Shown here: one piece after another, positions 1 through 9,020 of the stretch | Position numbering within the stretch: position 1 is the first letter of the stretch | How the letters are laid out: each line of letters opens with the position of its first letter | Assembly: GCF_031127805.1 (NCBI RefSeq) | Contig: NZ_JARXHW010000020.1 | Span: 13,584 to 77,583 of the forward strand | Reading direction: 5' to 3' | DNA length: 64,000 nucleotides | Source of the DNA: Thalassobacterium maritimum | GTDB taxonomy: Bacteria > Verrucomicrobiota > Verrucomicrobiia > Opitutales > Coraliomargaritaceae | Translations under genes and position numbers: made by a program | The notes under the pieces: generated by a model | Databases searched by the model: none | What the model saw: the letters and a program-made list of their open reading frames with translations, nothing else | What the model was told of the DNA's origin: nothing

Positions 1-1
1 T

Positions 2-43
2 ACCGATGTGCTCGCGATGCGCTTATCTGAAGTTGAATTTTAG
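2..43 (+). CDS. C-terminal end of an upstream gene (partial)
   Basis: An open frame enters from the left edge and ends at a TAG at 41-43. The visible residues are TDVLAMRLSEVEF. It stops 24 bases before the queF ATG and could be the preceding gene of the same transcript. Thirteen codons are too few to identify it, and chance is possible. Confidence 0.25.
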   Translation, partial: TDVLAMRLSEVEF

Positions 44-67
44 AAATTGCTGGGCACTGTGCGTGGC

Positions 68-442
68 ATGGACATCGAAACATTTCCCAATCCAAACCCA
101 GAGCGCAACTACACCATCCAGCACATTCAGGAGGAGTTTACCTCGACTTGCCCGATGACCGGGCATCCCGACTACGCCACGGTGGTGTTTAGCTACGCGC
201 CCGACGAGGTCTGCATCGAACTCAAGGCGATGAAGCTCTACCTGCACAGTTTCCGCAATAAGGGCATCTTTTTCGAAGCGGCCACCAACCAGATATTCGA
301 AGATTTGTTTGATGTCTGCAAACCACGTTGGGCACGCTTAGAAACGATTTGGCGCGGACGCGGCGGCATTCGCTCTAATGTGATCGTTGAAGATGCGCAA
401 GAGGGCTACGACGGCCCGACGACCTTCCCGTTCTCGGCGTAG
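68..442 (+). CDS. queF: NADPH-dependent 7-cyano-7-deazaguanine (preQ0) reductase QueF
   Basis: QueF reduces the nitrile of preQ0 to preQ1, a late cytosolic step in queuosine synthesis for tRNA wobble position 34. The protein has 124 residues, the short unimodular form of the T-fold family. The catalytic cysteine and aspartate are in TSTCPMTGHPDYA (Cys28, Asp35), matching the thioimide-forming Cys and proton-donor Asp of Bacillus subtilis QueF. The family signature follows as ELKAMKLYLHSFRN from Glu51. I prefer the ATG at 68. An in-frame TTG at 47 would add seven residues with no family counterpart. No clear ribosome binding site precedes either start. No other queuosine gene is visible, but the window edge cuts off the upstream neighbour. 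Confidence 0.92.
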   Translation: MDIETFPNPNPERNYTIQHIQEEFTSTCPMTGHPDYATVVFSYAPDEVCIELKAMKLYLHSFRNKGIFFEAATNQIFEDLFDVCKPRWARLETIWRGRGGIRSNVIVEDAQEGYDGPTTFPFSA

Positions 443-447
443 TTCTT

Positions 448-909
448 TTAAGCAATTTCGAAGATCGCTTGAATTTCGACAGTGCTGTCTTTGGGCAAGC
501 CGGTGACTGCGACGGCGGCGCGGGTATGGCTGCCGCGTTCGGCGAGAATTTCGACCAGTAGGTCGGATGCGCCGTTGATCACTGCGGGGCTATCGGCGAA
601 GCCAGGCACTGCGTTGACGAAACCATTCAGCTGCACGATGCGGCTGATTTGATCGAGCTCGCCGAGATGAGCCTTGGCGACGGCCAGTAAATTGAGCGCG
701 CACACGCGAGCGGCTGCTTGGCCGTAGGCGATGTCGCGGCTCTCTCCAATCTTGCCGCTGTGTGTCATCTCGCCATTGACTAGGCAGATTGCGCCGGAAA
801 GGTAGAGCAGATTGCCGACTTGCATGGCGGGCACGTAGCTGCCCGCGGGGGCGGGGGCGGTAGGAAGTTCGATGCCGAGTTCGGCGAGGCGGTCATTTGT
901 TTGGCTCAT
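448..909 (-). CDS. RidA/YjgF family protein (enamine/imine deaminase-like)
   Basis: A 153-residue protein of the RidA (YjgF/YER057c) family. Family members hydrolyse reactive 2-aminoacrylate-type enamines and imines to keto acids and ammonia. The conserved arginine is present as Arg130 in GSHTRAAVAVTGLPK, followed by the usual TVEIQAIFEI end. The N-terminal region is longer than in canonical RidA (about 128 residues) and resembles the subfamily starting RLAELGIELPTAPAPAGSYVPA. Its exact substrate cannot be told from sequence. The gene converges on queF with a 5-base gap. It lies 45 bases downstream of the transporter gene on the same strand, so the two may share a transcript. Confidence 0.85.
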   Translation of the reverse strand: MSQTNDRLAELGIELPTAPAPAGSYVPAMQVGNLLYLSGAICLVNGEMTHSGKIGESRDIAYGQAAARVCALNLLAVAKAHLGELDQISRIVQLNGFVNAVPGFADSPAVINGASDLLVEILAERGSHTRAAVAVTGLPKDSTVEIQAIFEIA

Positions 910-954
910 GATTTGGGTGCTTGGGTTAAAATTCGATCTTCCATGTTGGAAGCT

Positions 955-2271
955 TCAATCTTCGAGGTTCTGGTAGGGCTTTTCGCCTTCAGTGGCTGCA
1001 ATGGCGACTGCGCCGACGGTGTCGGAAAACACATTTACGCCCGTGCGGCACATGTCGAGTATGCGGTCAGTCAGCCAGACCACGCCGATGGCTTCGACAG
1101 GCAGGCCCACTGCGGGCAAAATGACAGCGATCGCCACGAGGCTCGCGGCGGGGATGCCCGCGACACCGATACTGGTGGTGAGCGCCAAAAACACAACTAA
1201 GAGTTGGTCGCCCAGTCCTAGAGCGACTTGGCCAGTGGAAGCGTAGAGCTGGGCGATGAAGAGCACGACGACGCACTCATACAGTGCGGTGCCATCCATA
1301 TTCACCGTTGCTCCGAGTGGTAGGGTGAAGGAGCAGGTCTTTTTCGACACGCCCGCGCGTTCTTCGACTGTATCAATCGTCAGCGGCAAGGTGGCCGAGG
1401 AGCTGGCGGTCGAAAATGCGGTCAGCAGCACGGGCGCCATCTCTTTATAGTGGGTGATCGGGTTTACCTTGGCCACGAATTTGAGTACCAAGCCCATGCT
1501 GATCAAAAAGTGCAGCGTAAGCGCCAGTAGCACGGTGATGAAAAACCAGGCAAGGGTGCCAAATAGATCGCCGAGGTCGGTCTCGAATATGACAGGCACC
1601 ACCAGGCCAAATACCCCGATGGGTGCGAAACGTATAATGAAATCGGTCAATAGTAGCATGACCTCCTGGGCGCTCTCCCAGAATTTTTGCTGCGTCTCGC
1701 GCTGCGCAGGCTTTAGTTTACCGATGAAGGCACCAAAGAGAATGGAAAAGGTGATCACACCCAATAGTTGGCCGTTGCTGGTGGCTGCGTCGACGATGTT
1801 GGCCGGAAACATGCGCAGGAAGATGTCGAAGAGGTCGCTGGAACTGCGGCCTTCAACTTTGCTCATCAAGCCCTGGCTGACAGAGGTTTCAGCGCCCGAG
1901 CCAAGCATCGCGGTGGCTGTCTCTGGATTCACGTCACCTGGCTGGATAATATTGACCACGATCAGGCCAATGATCACGGCTGCGGCACCGCTAAAGGTGT
2001 AGTAGGCAAAAGTTTTAAAGCCCATGCGGCCGACACCCTTTTCTGCGCCGAGGTGCATGACACCGCTGATAATCGAGGCCACGATCAGTGGGACGATCAC
2101 CATCTTCAATGCGTTCATAAAAAGCTTGCCGATGAACTGGCAGAAACTGATGGCGCCTGCGCTGAAGCCTTCGCTCGTGTGCGGAAGGATCCATGCTCCG
2201 AATAAAATCGTGAGGACCAGTGAGAGCAGGATTTGCCAGTGAAGTTTCCAGCGGATGGGATTGGTTGTCAT
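955..2271 (-). CDS. Dicarboxylate/amino acid:cation symporter (DAACS family)
   Basis: An inner-membrane secondary transporter of 438 residues that probably takes up glutamate/aspartate or C4-dicarboxylates with Na+ or H+. It has the family marks: a serine-rich re-entrant loop (AFSTASSSATLPLTI), the substrate/Na+ motif region GATVNMDGTALYE, and a C-terminal region TDRILDMCRTGVNVFSD in which the Asp and Arg are typical substrate-binding residues. About eight hydrophobic segments plus two hairpin loops are apparent. I start at ATG 2271; the longer frame begins with TTG at 2277. The Arg in MCRTGVNV favours an acidic amino-acid or dicarboxylate substrate over neutral amino acids, but this does not separate GltP-like from DctA-like function. 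Confidence 0.9.
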   Translation of the reverse strand: MTTNPIRWKLHWQILLSLVLTILFGAWILPHTSEGFSAGAISFCQFIGKLFMNALKMVIVPLIVASIISGVMHLGAEKGVGRMGFKTFAYYTFSGAAAVIIGLIVVNIIQPGDVNPETATAMLGSGAETSVSQGLMSKVEGRSSSDLFDIFLRMFPANIVDAATSNGQLLGVITFSILFGAFIGKLKPAQRETQQKFWESAQEVMLLLTDFIIRFAPIGVFGLVVPVIFETDLGDLFGTLAWFFITVLLALTLHFLISMGLVLKFVAKVNPITHYKEMAPVLLTAFSTASSSATLPLTIDTVEERAGVSKKTCSFTLPLGATVNMDGTALYECVVVLFIAQLYASTGQVALGLGDQLLVVFLALTTSIGVAGIPAASLVAIAVILPAVGLPVEAIGVVWLTDRILDMCRTGVNVFSDTVGAVAIAATEGEKPYQNLED

Positions 2272-2368
2272 AATCAATGAGCACTACAATTTGTGAGGCT
2301 TGTAGCATTTCATTGTGACAAAGGATTTGGCCAGCACGAATTTGGACGACTGGTAGCAAAATCGGCCC

Positions 2369-4132
2369 TCAGCCCGCGCGTTGAATGCTCGCTGGCAATG
2401 GTGCCAGTGTTTCGGACTGACTGCGATATTCGTCGAGCACGGCCCGTAGATCAGCCATCCGCATCGGCTTGGTTAGATAGGCATCCATGCCGGAGTCGAG
2501 GCATTTCTGGCGATCGCCCTGCATGGCGTGAGCAGTCATGGCTGATATGAATATGTTGGTTCGGTTGGCCCCGCATACTCCTTTGCGAATCAAACGAGTG
2601 GCGGTGTAGCCGTCCATGACCGGCATTTGACAGTCCATGAACACTATGTCGAACGTGCGTTCTTTAAGTCGCTCGATCGCAATGGCCCCATTTTCAGCGA
2701 AATATACATTGCAGTGGAGATTCTTTAAAAATCGCTGAGCGACCTTACGGTTGACTGCATTGTCTTCGACCACAAGCGCATGAATCCTTTCGGGTGTGGC
2801 GTGCGCTTGGGGGGCGGGGCAGCGACTGTCGCTGGCCTCGCCTGCCCACGGTTTCGGCTCTGGAGGATCTGTTGGAGTCGCTTCCACTGGCTTGCTTTTT
2901 TGAAATGGAATGCTGACGTAAAACTCCGACCCCGCGCCCAGGGTGCTCTCGCAATTGACTTGGCCGCCCATTAATTCCGCGAGCTTGCGTGAGATGGAGA
3001 GCCCTAGGCCAGTGCCTCCGAAATTACGCGAAGTCGAGCCATCGGCCTGGACGAATGGCTTGAACAGATTTGCCAGATTCTCAGGGTCGATGCCGATGCC
3101 TGTATCGCGAATGCGGATGCGAATGACGCTTTGATCAGTTTGTTCGCTGACAATTTCGCTGATGATCGATACCTGTCCAGCTTGGGTAAACTTGATTGCG
3201 TTGCTGATTAGGTTATTGACGATTTGACGCAGGCGCACGGTGTCCCCCAGCAGTTGATAGGGGAGTGCACTCTCGGTATAGCTGAGCTCGATGTTTTTCC
3301 TTTGAGCGCGTTCTTGGTAAAGCGTGATGCAAGAGCGAAGCAGCTGGTGCAAGTCAAAGGCCTCGTGTTCGATGCTGAGTTTGCCGGCTTCGATTTTAGA
3401 AAAGTCGAGTATATCGTTTATGATGCGTAGCAGTGCATTCACGCTTTGGTCCGCGGTAGAGACCAGTTCGTGTTGTTCGCTGTCGAGTTTCGTTTCGGCC
3501 AAGAGCGAGAGCATGCCCACGATACCATTCATCGGGGTGCGGATTTCGTGGCTCATATTGGCGAGGAACTCGCTTTTTAGGCGCGTGGCTTGTTCCGCGA
3601 CGTTGCGTGCTTCGATTAGCTTGCTGTTGGCCTGTTCCAGTTCGTCGGTCAGGTGCTCGAGCTGGTCGTTCTTCCATTGTAGGCGCTGTTTGTGCTCGTC
3701 GGTTTTTTTCAGTTGTTTGTGTAGCAGTGAGTTTTGCACGCGAATCAGAGCATCTATGGAGATCAGGCCACGGAGTTGGCCCTGCTGATTTATAATGATG
3801 ATGTCGTCATAGAAGTCTTCGTGATGGCGATTGAATACGCATTTCAAGACCTGGTGCACGTCGGTGTCGTCTTTGACGATGATCGGCTGTTCAACTAGAA
3901 ATTCCGCGACGTTGCGCTGTGCATAGACGGCGTGTCCATAGCGGGCGCTCAGGCATTTATTGATTTTAACGGCAGAGCATAGGCCGATCACCGTCTCGCC
4001 GCGTTTCACGGCGAGGAAATCGACTTCATGTTGTGCCGCGAGTCGGCTGGTGGTCTCGAGTGTTTCGTTGTGCTGGACGGAGAGTGAGTGTGTGATCAGC
4101 TCGTCCAAGTGGATGTTTTCATGTGCAGCCAT
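2369..4132 (-). CDS. Hybrid sensor histidine kinase/response regulator with CBS-like input
   Basis: A cytosolic hybrid kinase of 587 residues from ATG 4132; a TTG at 4231 would add 33 residues. Order of parts: an N-terminal CBS-like pair (about residues 10-135), a charged coiled-coil linker, a HisKA domain with the phospho-accepting His in NMSHEIRTPMNGIVGM, and a HATPase domain (N box NNLISNAIKF, G1 RDTGIGIDPENL, G2 GGTGLGLSISRKL). A Pro/Ala linker leads to a receiver domain with Asp in DIVFMDCQMPVMDG and the Lys in YLTKP. There are no membrane segments, so it likely senses a soluble ligand, perhaps an adenine nucleotide through CBS. No output regulator is adjacent. It lies just downstream of rsmA and may be cotranscribed. 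Confidence 0.85.
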   Translation of the reverse strand: MAAHENIHLDELITHSLSVQHNETLETTSRLAAQHEVDFLAVKRGETVIGLCSAVKINKCLSARYGHAVYAQRNVAEFLVEQPIIVKDDTDVHQVLKCVFNRHHEDFYDDIIIINQQGQLRGLISIDALIRVQNSLLHKQLKKTDEHKQRLQWKNDQLEHLTDELEQANSKLIEARNVAEQATRLKSEFLANMSHEIRTPMNGIVGMLSLLAETKLDSEQHELVSTADQSVNALLRIINDILDFSKIEAGKLSIEHEAFDLHQLLRSCITLYQERAQRKNIELSYTESALPYQLLGDTVRLRQIVNNLISNAIKFTQAGQVSIISEIVSEQTDQSVIRIRIRDTGIGIDPENLANLFKPFVQADGSTSRNFGGTGLGLSISRKLAELMGGQVNCESTLGAGSEFYVSIPFQKSKPVEATPTDPPEPKPWAGEASDSRCPAPQAHATPERIHALVVEDNAVNRKVAQRFLKNLHCNVYFAENGAIAIERLKERTFDIVFMDCQMPVMDGYTATRLIRKGVCGANRTNIFISAMTAHAMQGDRQKCLDSGMDAYLTKPMRMADLRAVLDEYRSQSETLAPLPASIQRAG

Positions 4133-4243
4133 AGTGGTATGGCCGGACGCTAGTGGGGGCGCACTTAGGCTGAAAGCTGGAAAGGTGCGCTGTAGGTTAA
4201 GTTCCTGTGACGAAGGTAAAAGAGCCGTCAATTTTGCCTGACG

Positions 4244-5074
4244 CTAGCAAAACTGCAGCAGTTCACACCAATCTTGATAGGTGATTTCTTCGGGGCGTAT
4301 GCTCGCAGAGTAACCTTTTTGTAGCAGGTGCTCGAACCAAGCGGTGATGCCCGGCGTACTTTCTTTTCGGCAGAGACTACCGAGTTGCTTGCGGCGCAGG
4401 GTGAAAACGCGTCGGATGCAGGCGCGTATTTCTGGGGGGAAGTGCACGGCATCGTCTCGTAAGTCCAGCCGTAGCAGTACGGAATCAACCTTGGGCGCTG
4501 GGTGGAAGCACTGTGCGGAGACTAGGTGTCGGCTGTGCATCTGGTAGGCAGATTGGAGAAAGATGGAGATCGCGCCAAAGGTTTTGCTACCGTGGGGGGC
4601 CACGTAGCGGTCGGCGGCTTCTTTTTGCAGCATCAGCACCATTCGCTGGGGCAGTGGTCCCGAGAGCACGGCATCCATCCATGGGGTGGAGACTGCATAA
4701 GGGAGATTGGCTACGATTTTATAACCGTGTTCGGCACGCTCGGTGGGGAGTTCGGCGATCGGGTGGTCGAGGCAGTCGCCCTCGATCAATTGCAGCCGTG
4801 GCTGCTCTGGGAGCACATTCGTGCGCAGGTGCTCGGCCAGAGTCGCGTCGCGTTCCACTGCCCAGAGGGAAGCGCCGCTGGCGAGTATGGCGCGCGTCAA
4901 TGTACCCAAGCCGGGGCCGACCTCGACGACAGCACTCTCGGGGCCGATCTCTGCGAGCTCGATGGACTTGCGCACGATGTTGCCGTCCACCAAGAAGTTT
5001 TGACCCAGCTTTTTGTTGGGAAAGTGCTCCAATTGATTGAGGAGCTCACGAGTGGCTGTGGGGCTTAATGGCAA
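4244..5074 (-). CDS. rsmA: 16S rRNA (adenine1518-N6/adenine1519-N6)-dimethyltransferase RsmA/KsgA
   Basis: RsmA dimethylates two adjacent adenines in the helix 45 loop of 16S rRNA during late 30S assembly, using S-adenosylmethionine. The 276-residue length is typical. Visible motifs are NKKLGQNFLVD at the N-terminus, the SAM loop VEVGPGLGTLT, the acidic AVERD motif II, and catalytic motif IV NLPYAVSTPW. The C-terminal part FTLRRKQLGSLCR matches the family helical domain. The start is a TTG at 5074, since no in-frame ATG or GTG precedes the conserved GQNFLVD block. The trpC gene lies 45 bases upstream on the same strand, and the hybrid kinase follows downstream. Confidence 0.95.
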   Translation of the reverse strand: MPLSPTATRELLNQLEHFPNKKLGQNFLVDGNIVRKSIELAEIGPESAVVEVGPGLGTLTRAILASGASLWAVERDATLAEHLRTNVLPEQPRLQLIEGDCLDHPIAELPTERAEHGYKIVANLPYAVSTPWMDAVLSGPLPQRMVLMLQKEAADRYVAPHGSKTFGAISIFLQSAYQMHSRHLVSAQCFHPAPKVDSVLLRLDLRDDAVHFPPEIRACIRRVFTLRRKQLGSLCRKESTPGITAWFEHLLQKGYSASIRPEEITYQDWCELLQFC

Positions 5075-5119
5075 GGAGAATTAGGAGTTGAAAGTTAGAA
5101 ATTAGGAGCTGGGCGATCC

Positions 5120-5917
5120 TTAAGCGTTGTGGAAGGCTTCGATGAGTTCTTCGGGATTTTCCGACTTCATGAGAGCTTCGCCGACGAGTATGGCGTCGGC
5201 ACCGCAAGCGCTGGCGCGCTCTGCGTCTTCGAGGTCGAAGATGCCGCTCTCACTGACTTTGATGATGTGGTCGGGAATTTGCGGAATCAAGAGTTCGGAG
5301 GTCGCGAGATCGGTCTTGAAGCGCTTGAGGTCGCGATTGTTGACTCCTATAATTTTCGGATCGAATTTGAGGGCTTTCTCCAGCTCACGTTCTTCATGGA
5401 TCTCGTAGAGAGCGTCGAGGCCCGCGATGCCGGCCGCGTCGCGCAGGGCTTTGATCTCGTCGTCCGCCAAGGCGCGCACGATGATCAAAATACAACGTGC
5501 TCCGGCCTCGGCCGCTTCCGCGACTTGGACAGGGTGCACCATAAAGTCTTTACGCAGGCAAGGCGTCTTGCGGCCATGGCATTCGAGGAATTCGACCACG
5601 TCCCAGAGATCTTTTAATGTGCCGCCGAAGTAATCGGTGTCAGTCAATACGGATAGGCAGTCGGCCTCAGCGTTGATGTACTCACGGGCTTGCTCGACCG
5701 CATCGAGGGTGGCGGAGGCGATTTCGCCTGCGGAGGGAGACTTACGCTTGATCTCGGCGATCACGGAGAGGCGGTCTTTTTTAGCCAGCGCTTTTAGGAA
5801 GCTACCGCCTTGAGTCTGCATACGGCCCAAGCGCTCCAGTTCCTGATCGCGGACGGGGCGTATCTGGTTGCGCAAAGAGTGCCGCTTGGCGGCCATGATT
5901 TCGGATAATTTGTCCAT
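5120..5917 (-). CDS. trpC: Indole-3-glycerol phosphate synthase
   Basis: TrpC closes the indole ring in tryptophan synthesis, turning CdRP into indole-3-glycerol phosphate. The protein has 265 residues, a single-domain (beta/alpha)8 enzyme not fused to TrpF. Catalytic and binding motifs are in place: AEIKRKSPSAG (catalytic Lys), CLRKDFMVHP (Lys), YEIHEERE (Glu), GVNNRDLKRF (Asn/Arg), VSESGI (Glu/Ser) and AILVGEALM (phosphate binding). The start is ATG 5917. No other trp gene is nearby, so the pathway is dispersed in this genome. The 187 bases upstream are shared with the divergent YdbH-like gene. I saw no leader peptide or T-box there. Confidence 0.95.
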   Translation of the reverse strand: MDKLSEIMAAKRHSLRNQIRPVRDQELERLGRMQTQGGSFLKALAKKDRLSVIAEIKRKSPSAGEIASATLDAVEQAREYINAEADCLSVLTDTDYFGGTLKDLWDVVEFLECHGRKTPCLRKDFMVHPVQVAEAAEAGARCILIIVRALADDEIKALRDAAGIAGLDALYEIHEERELEKALKFDPKIIGVNNRDLKRFKTDLATSELLIPQIPDHIIKVSESGIFDLEDAERASACGADAILVGEALMKSENPEELIEAFHNA

Positions 5918-6104
5918 ACTATAGATGGAAGGTGTCTGCGCTCTGGGCGAAGTTCAAGCCGGAGTTTTATGCTTTGCGGCTATTCGCTTGAACTTGCGTA
6001 CGGTCGGGATGTATTCTCTGTGAGTATATGATTCAATTATGGGGACGGAAATCTCAAGCGAATGCGAGTCTCGTGGAGGGCTTCTTCGCGCAAGCTAAAA
6101 GCGA

Positions 6105-8120
6105 GTGAAGACGCGTATGTCCATGTGGGTTTGCTTGAGGCGCGTTCTATTCGTGGGGGCACTGCTACTATTTGCGGGGCTGGCGTTACTCTATTTCAAG
6201 CGGATTGAGATTGTTGAGGCCTTATTATTGCCGCGACTGGAAGCAAGCGGGGCGCAGCTGGAGCTAGAGTCAATCGACCTGAGTGCTTCCGCTGTAAGAT
6301 TACAGGTCAAACACTATCGACTGGAGGACAATCTGCAAGTGGAGGGCCTGAGTGTGGTTTTCCCATGGAATCAGCTTTATTCGCTCGAGGCTGGCTTTAT
6401 CGGGCGGATACAGATCGATCGGCTACGTTATCAGTTGGGGGAAGGTGCGGAGACCCCCGCGGTTGCAGAGCAGGGGGCTGCGGGAGAGGAAGCATTCGAG
6501 CTTGCAGAGCAAGTGGCGCAGTGGGCGAGTTCAATCGATTCCTTGCCAGTCGCGTCGCTGGAGTTGAAGGTCGAGGAGTGGGGGATCGAAGCGGCTGGGC
6601 TGCAGATGCAGGGGGGCCTAGAGCTCTCAGTTTTACGTGGTATGGACGGGGCGACTCATCTTGCGGCCAGTTTGAGCAGCCCTGTTGTGGATGTGGACGC
6701 ACGCGTTAAAGTGCTGGCAGCGGGCGCTGGCTTGTCGCTGGACTTTACCCTGCGTGCCAACGATTGGGATACTTTTCAAGCCAGCTATTTAAGCGGGCTC
6801 TCGTCAGTGTGGACCGAGGCCGCGGGCGAAATTTATCTGAACGCATTGCAAGGGGCAGATGGCTTTGTCGATGCTTCGGGGTATGCGCGTTGGCTAGGCT
6901 CGGAGCCTGATCAATTGAGCTTTTGTGTTTTGGCCGACTTAGGCGCGGTCGAGGTGTATGCACCTGCAGGGGAGCTGATTTTACAAAACGCAGCCGCTGG
7001 CTTTGCCTTCGATGGGCGGGGGCACCAGCGCGCGTATCTGAAGGGAGGCGTGGAGCGCGTGCGAGTGGGCTCTTGGATGGAGTCCAGCGGTGATTGGGCG
7101 GTGCGGCTCGACAATCAGAAGCTCGCTGCGGAACTTCGTCTCGGAGAGTCGATTGCGTTCTCGTTGGCGCATGATGATTGGCAGCGCTTACTCAGCGGCG
7201 CAGGTCGTGCACGCTATTATTTGGAAGCGAATGCGTTGGATGCGGAGCTCTTGCGCGCTTTGGAAGTTTCGGGACTGCCCGATGATCTCAGTCTGCAGAT
7301 GGCGCTGCAAGTTGAAGGCAGCGGTCTGCTCGAGGATTGGGAGCTTCGCGAAGCCAGTGCAGCGGTGGACGCCAAAGTCGCCAGTTTGGAGCTGAGTTCT
7401 CAGGGGCTGACGGCTACAGATATATGGGCGCAAGTTGATTTACGTAGGGCCGAGGGGCCATTTGTGCCTGAATCCCTTCAATTGCAGGTGGGCAGTCTGG
7501 CTCTGCTTGGTTTTGAATTGGATGCGCTACAACTGTCGACTCAGGTGGATGCGGAGGGGACAATCGCCGTGTCGCCCGTGCGGGCAGGATTCCTGGGTGG
7601 AAGCTTACGAGTCGATCCCATGCGAGTCGATTTGCAACGACTCGACGATAGCAGATTTCGGATACAGTTGGACTCTGTCGATCTGTCGCAGCTGGCTCAA
7701 GTGGTGCCACAATTCAAGGGAGAGATCAGTGGCCGCGCATCAGGCTATTTAGTCGGGGCTTTTCAGCAGGGCCAAGCGATCCTGGCGGACGGTCGCCTGG
7801 AAGTGGACTCCGCAGAGGGCGCACGCTTGCGCTACGATGTGGAGGGCATGCTCACCCGCGGTATGGTCGCCGGCAGTGCAACTTACCAGCAGTACAGGAT
7901 GGCTGAACGCGCTTTTGAGGATTTGATGCTGCAGCAATTTAGCATTGATGTATTTCCGGACGGTAATGCCACACGCCCCTTTCGATTAGAGCTTTTCGGC
8001 GAATCTCAGCAGGGGGACGTGATCGTGCCCGTGGATTTTGATCTCAATGTGAATGTCGATGACACTGCCGGTGTCATGGAATTGCTGCGCATGATCCAGC
8101 GTGGTGAGTTGGAGTTTTAA
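6105..8120 (+). CDS. YdbH/AsmA-like membrane-anchored protein
   Basis: A 671-residue protein with one N-terminal membrane helix (about residues 9-28, VLFVGALLLFAGLALLYF) followed by a long beta-rich region. The C-terminal third resembles the YdbH (dicarboxylate-transport-like, AsmA-like) domain: repeated amphipathic strands, FLGGSLRVDPM, GEISGRASGYLVG and VPVDFDLNVN close to the end. YdbH proteins in Gram-negative bacteria act with TamB and YhdP in lipid transfer between inner and outer membranes. A similar periplasmic bridge role is inferred here. The frame starts at GTG 6105; ATGs at 6117 and 6123 are equally possible. It stands alone, divergent from trpC, without the ynbE/ydbL partners seen in enterics. 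Confidence 0.7.
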   Translation: MKTRMSMWVCLRRVLFVGALLLFAGLALLYFKRIEIVEALLLPRLEASGAQLELESIDLSASAVRLQVKHYRLEDNLQVEGLSVVFPWNQLYSLEAGFIGRIQIDRLRYQLGEGAETPAVAEQGAAGEEAFELAEQVAQWASSIDSLPVASLELKVEEWGIEAAGLQMQGGLELSVLRGMDGATHLAASLSSPVVDVDARVKVLAAGAGLSLDFTLRANDWDTFQASYLSGLSSVWTEAAGEIYLNALQGADGFVDASGYARWLGSEPDQLSFCVLADLGAVEVYAPAGELILQNAAAGFAFDGRGHQRAYLKGGVERVRVGSWMESSGDWAVRLDNQKLAAELRLGESIAFSLAHDDWQRLLSGAGRARYYLEANALDAELLRALEVSGLPDDLSLQMALQVEGSGLLEDWELREASAAVDAKVASLELSSQGLTATDIWAQVDLRRAEGPFVPESLQLQVGSLALLGFELDALQLSTQVDAEGTIAVSPVRAGFLGGSLRVDPMRVDLQRLDDSRFRIQLDSVDLSQLAQVVPQFKGEISGRASGYLVGAFQQGQAILADGRLEVDSAEGARLRYDVEGMLTRGMVAGSATYQQYRMAERAFEDLMLQQFSIDVFPDGNATRPFRLELFGESQQGDVIVPVDFDLNVNVDDTAGVMELLRMIQRGELEF

Positions 8121-8191
8121 ATACGGCGGTATGTGGCATCAATGGCATGCATTGTTATCCATGTTTAGAAACATAGCTTCGCTCTGAAGGC

Positions 8192-8860
8192 TTAATCGAG
8201 GAACATCAAGCGATCGGACAGATCGTTGAGTGCGCTGCGCACGGCAGGGAAGGCGTCGGCGATGCTTTGATAGAGCTCAGTGGTGTCTGTCTTCTGGCTA
8301 AAAGGATGTTGTGCGGCGGAGCGGTAGGAGGCCTCGCCGATGGATTCGTAAAAAGAAAGTGCCGGCGCGGCACGGCGTTGGCTGCGCTTTTCAATGAAAT
8401 TGGGAAAGATGCCCGTCAAAAACAGCAGGTGCTCGCCGGCCATGACGTAGAGCTCGTAGCGCTTGCCAGCGGGGCTGTAGTCGACTTGTTGCAGCCAGTC
8501 GACCACATAGAATACGCCGCGTCCATTGGTGTGAGGATGGAAGCCCGCGTGCATGAAGAACTCTAATACCCCCGACACGTAGTCGGCGAGTTGCGGGCTG
8601 TCTAAGCCGGAGCTTTTTAAGCTGTGCCGGCTGAGTAGATAAAAGTAAAGGCGTGGGCTGATGCGCAGGGTGTCCGGGCTCGCGAGCACGTAGTCCAAGA
8701 GCGCGGGCTGGTCTAAAATCGTGTCGACGGTGGCGGGGTCGACCAGTAAGTAAGCGATCGCTTCGGCTTCGCGAGGGCTGTCGCCTGCCAACGCGGAACT
8801 GATGAAGTGTAGGTCGTTGAGGCTCAGTTGATGGCGATATTCGAGTCTAACCTTTGGCAT
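8192..8860 (-). CDS. Conserved-looking hypothetical protein
   Basis: A 222-residue protein from ATG 8860; an in-frame TTG at 8896 would add twelve residues. I do not recognise a family. It has no signal peptide and no membrane helix. Its composition is mostly helical, with regularly spaced Leu/Tyr (YLLVDPATVDTILDQPALL, LYFYLLSRHSL) and a conserved-looking core, GVFYVVDWLQQ followed by YVMAGEHLLFLTGIFP. It diverges from the aldehyde dehydrogenase gene over about 160 bases. The codon pattern resembles neighbouring genes, so it is probably real. A regulatory or scaffold role cannot be excluded. Confidence 0.65.
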   Translation of the reverse strand: MPKVRLEYRHQLSLNDLHFISSALAGDSPREAEAIAYLLVDPATVDTILDQPALLDYVLASPDTLRISPRLYFYLLSRHSLKSSGLDSPQLADYVSGVLEFFMHAGFHPHTNGRGVFYVVDWLQQVDYSPAGKRYELYVMAGEHLLFLTGIFPNFIEKRSQRRAAPALSFYESIGEASYRSAAQHPFSQKTDTTELYQSIADAFPAVRSALNDLSDRLMFLD

Positions 8861-9020
8861 GCCATTTACTGAGCTTAATTGATGCCAAAATGTCAAATTG
8901 TGGCATGTTCTTAATGTGCGAAGGGTTCGAATCCGGATGACGGCAGCTGGAGCTGCCTATGTGGCAGTAAATGTGGCTGAGCCTTGCAGGATGTCGGCAC
9001 TCGTATACCTTACTTGTGCT

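Noticed and set aside
8926..8942. GGTTCGAATCC resembling a tRNA T-loop
   Set aside because: Flanking bases pair in only two of five T-stem positions and no acceptor, D or anticodon arm can be drawn upstream.
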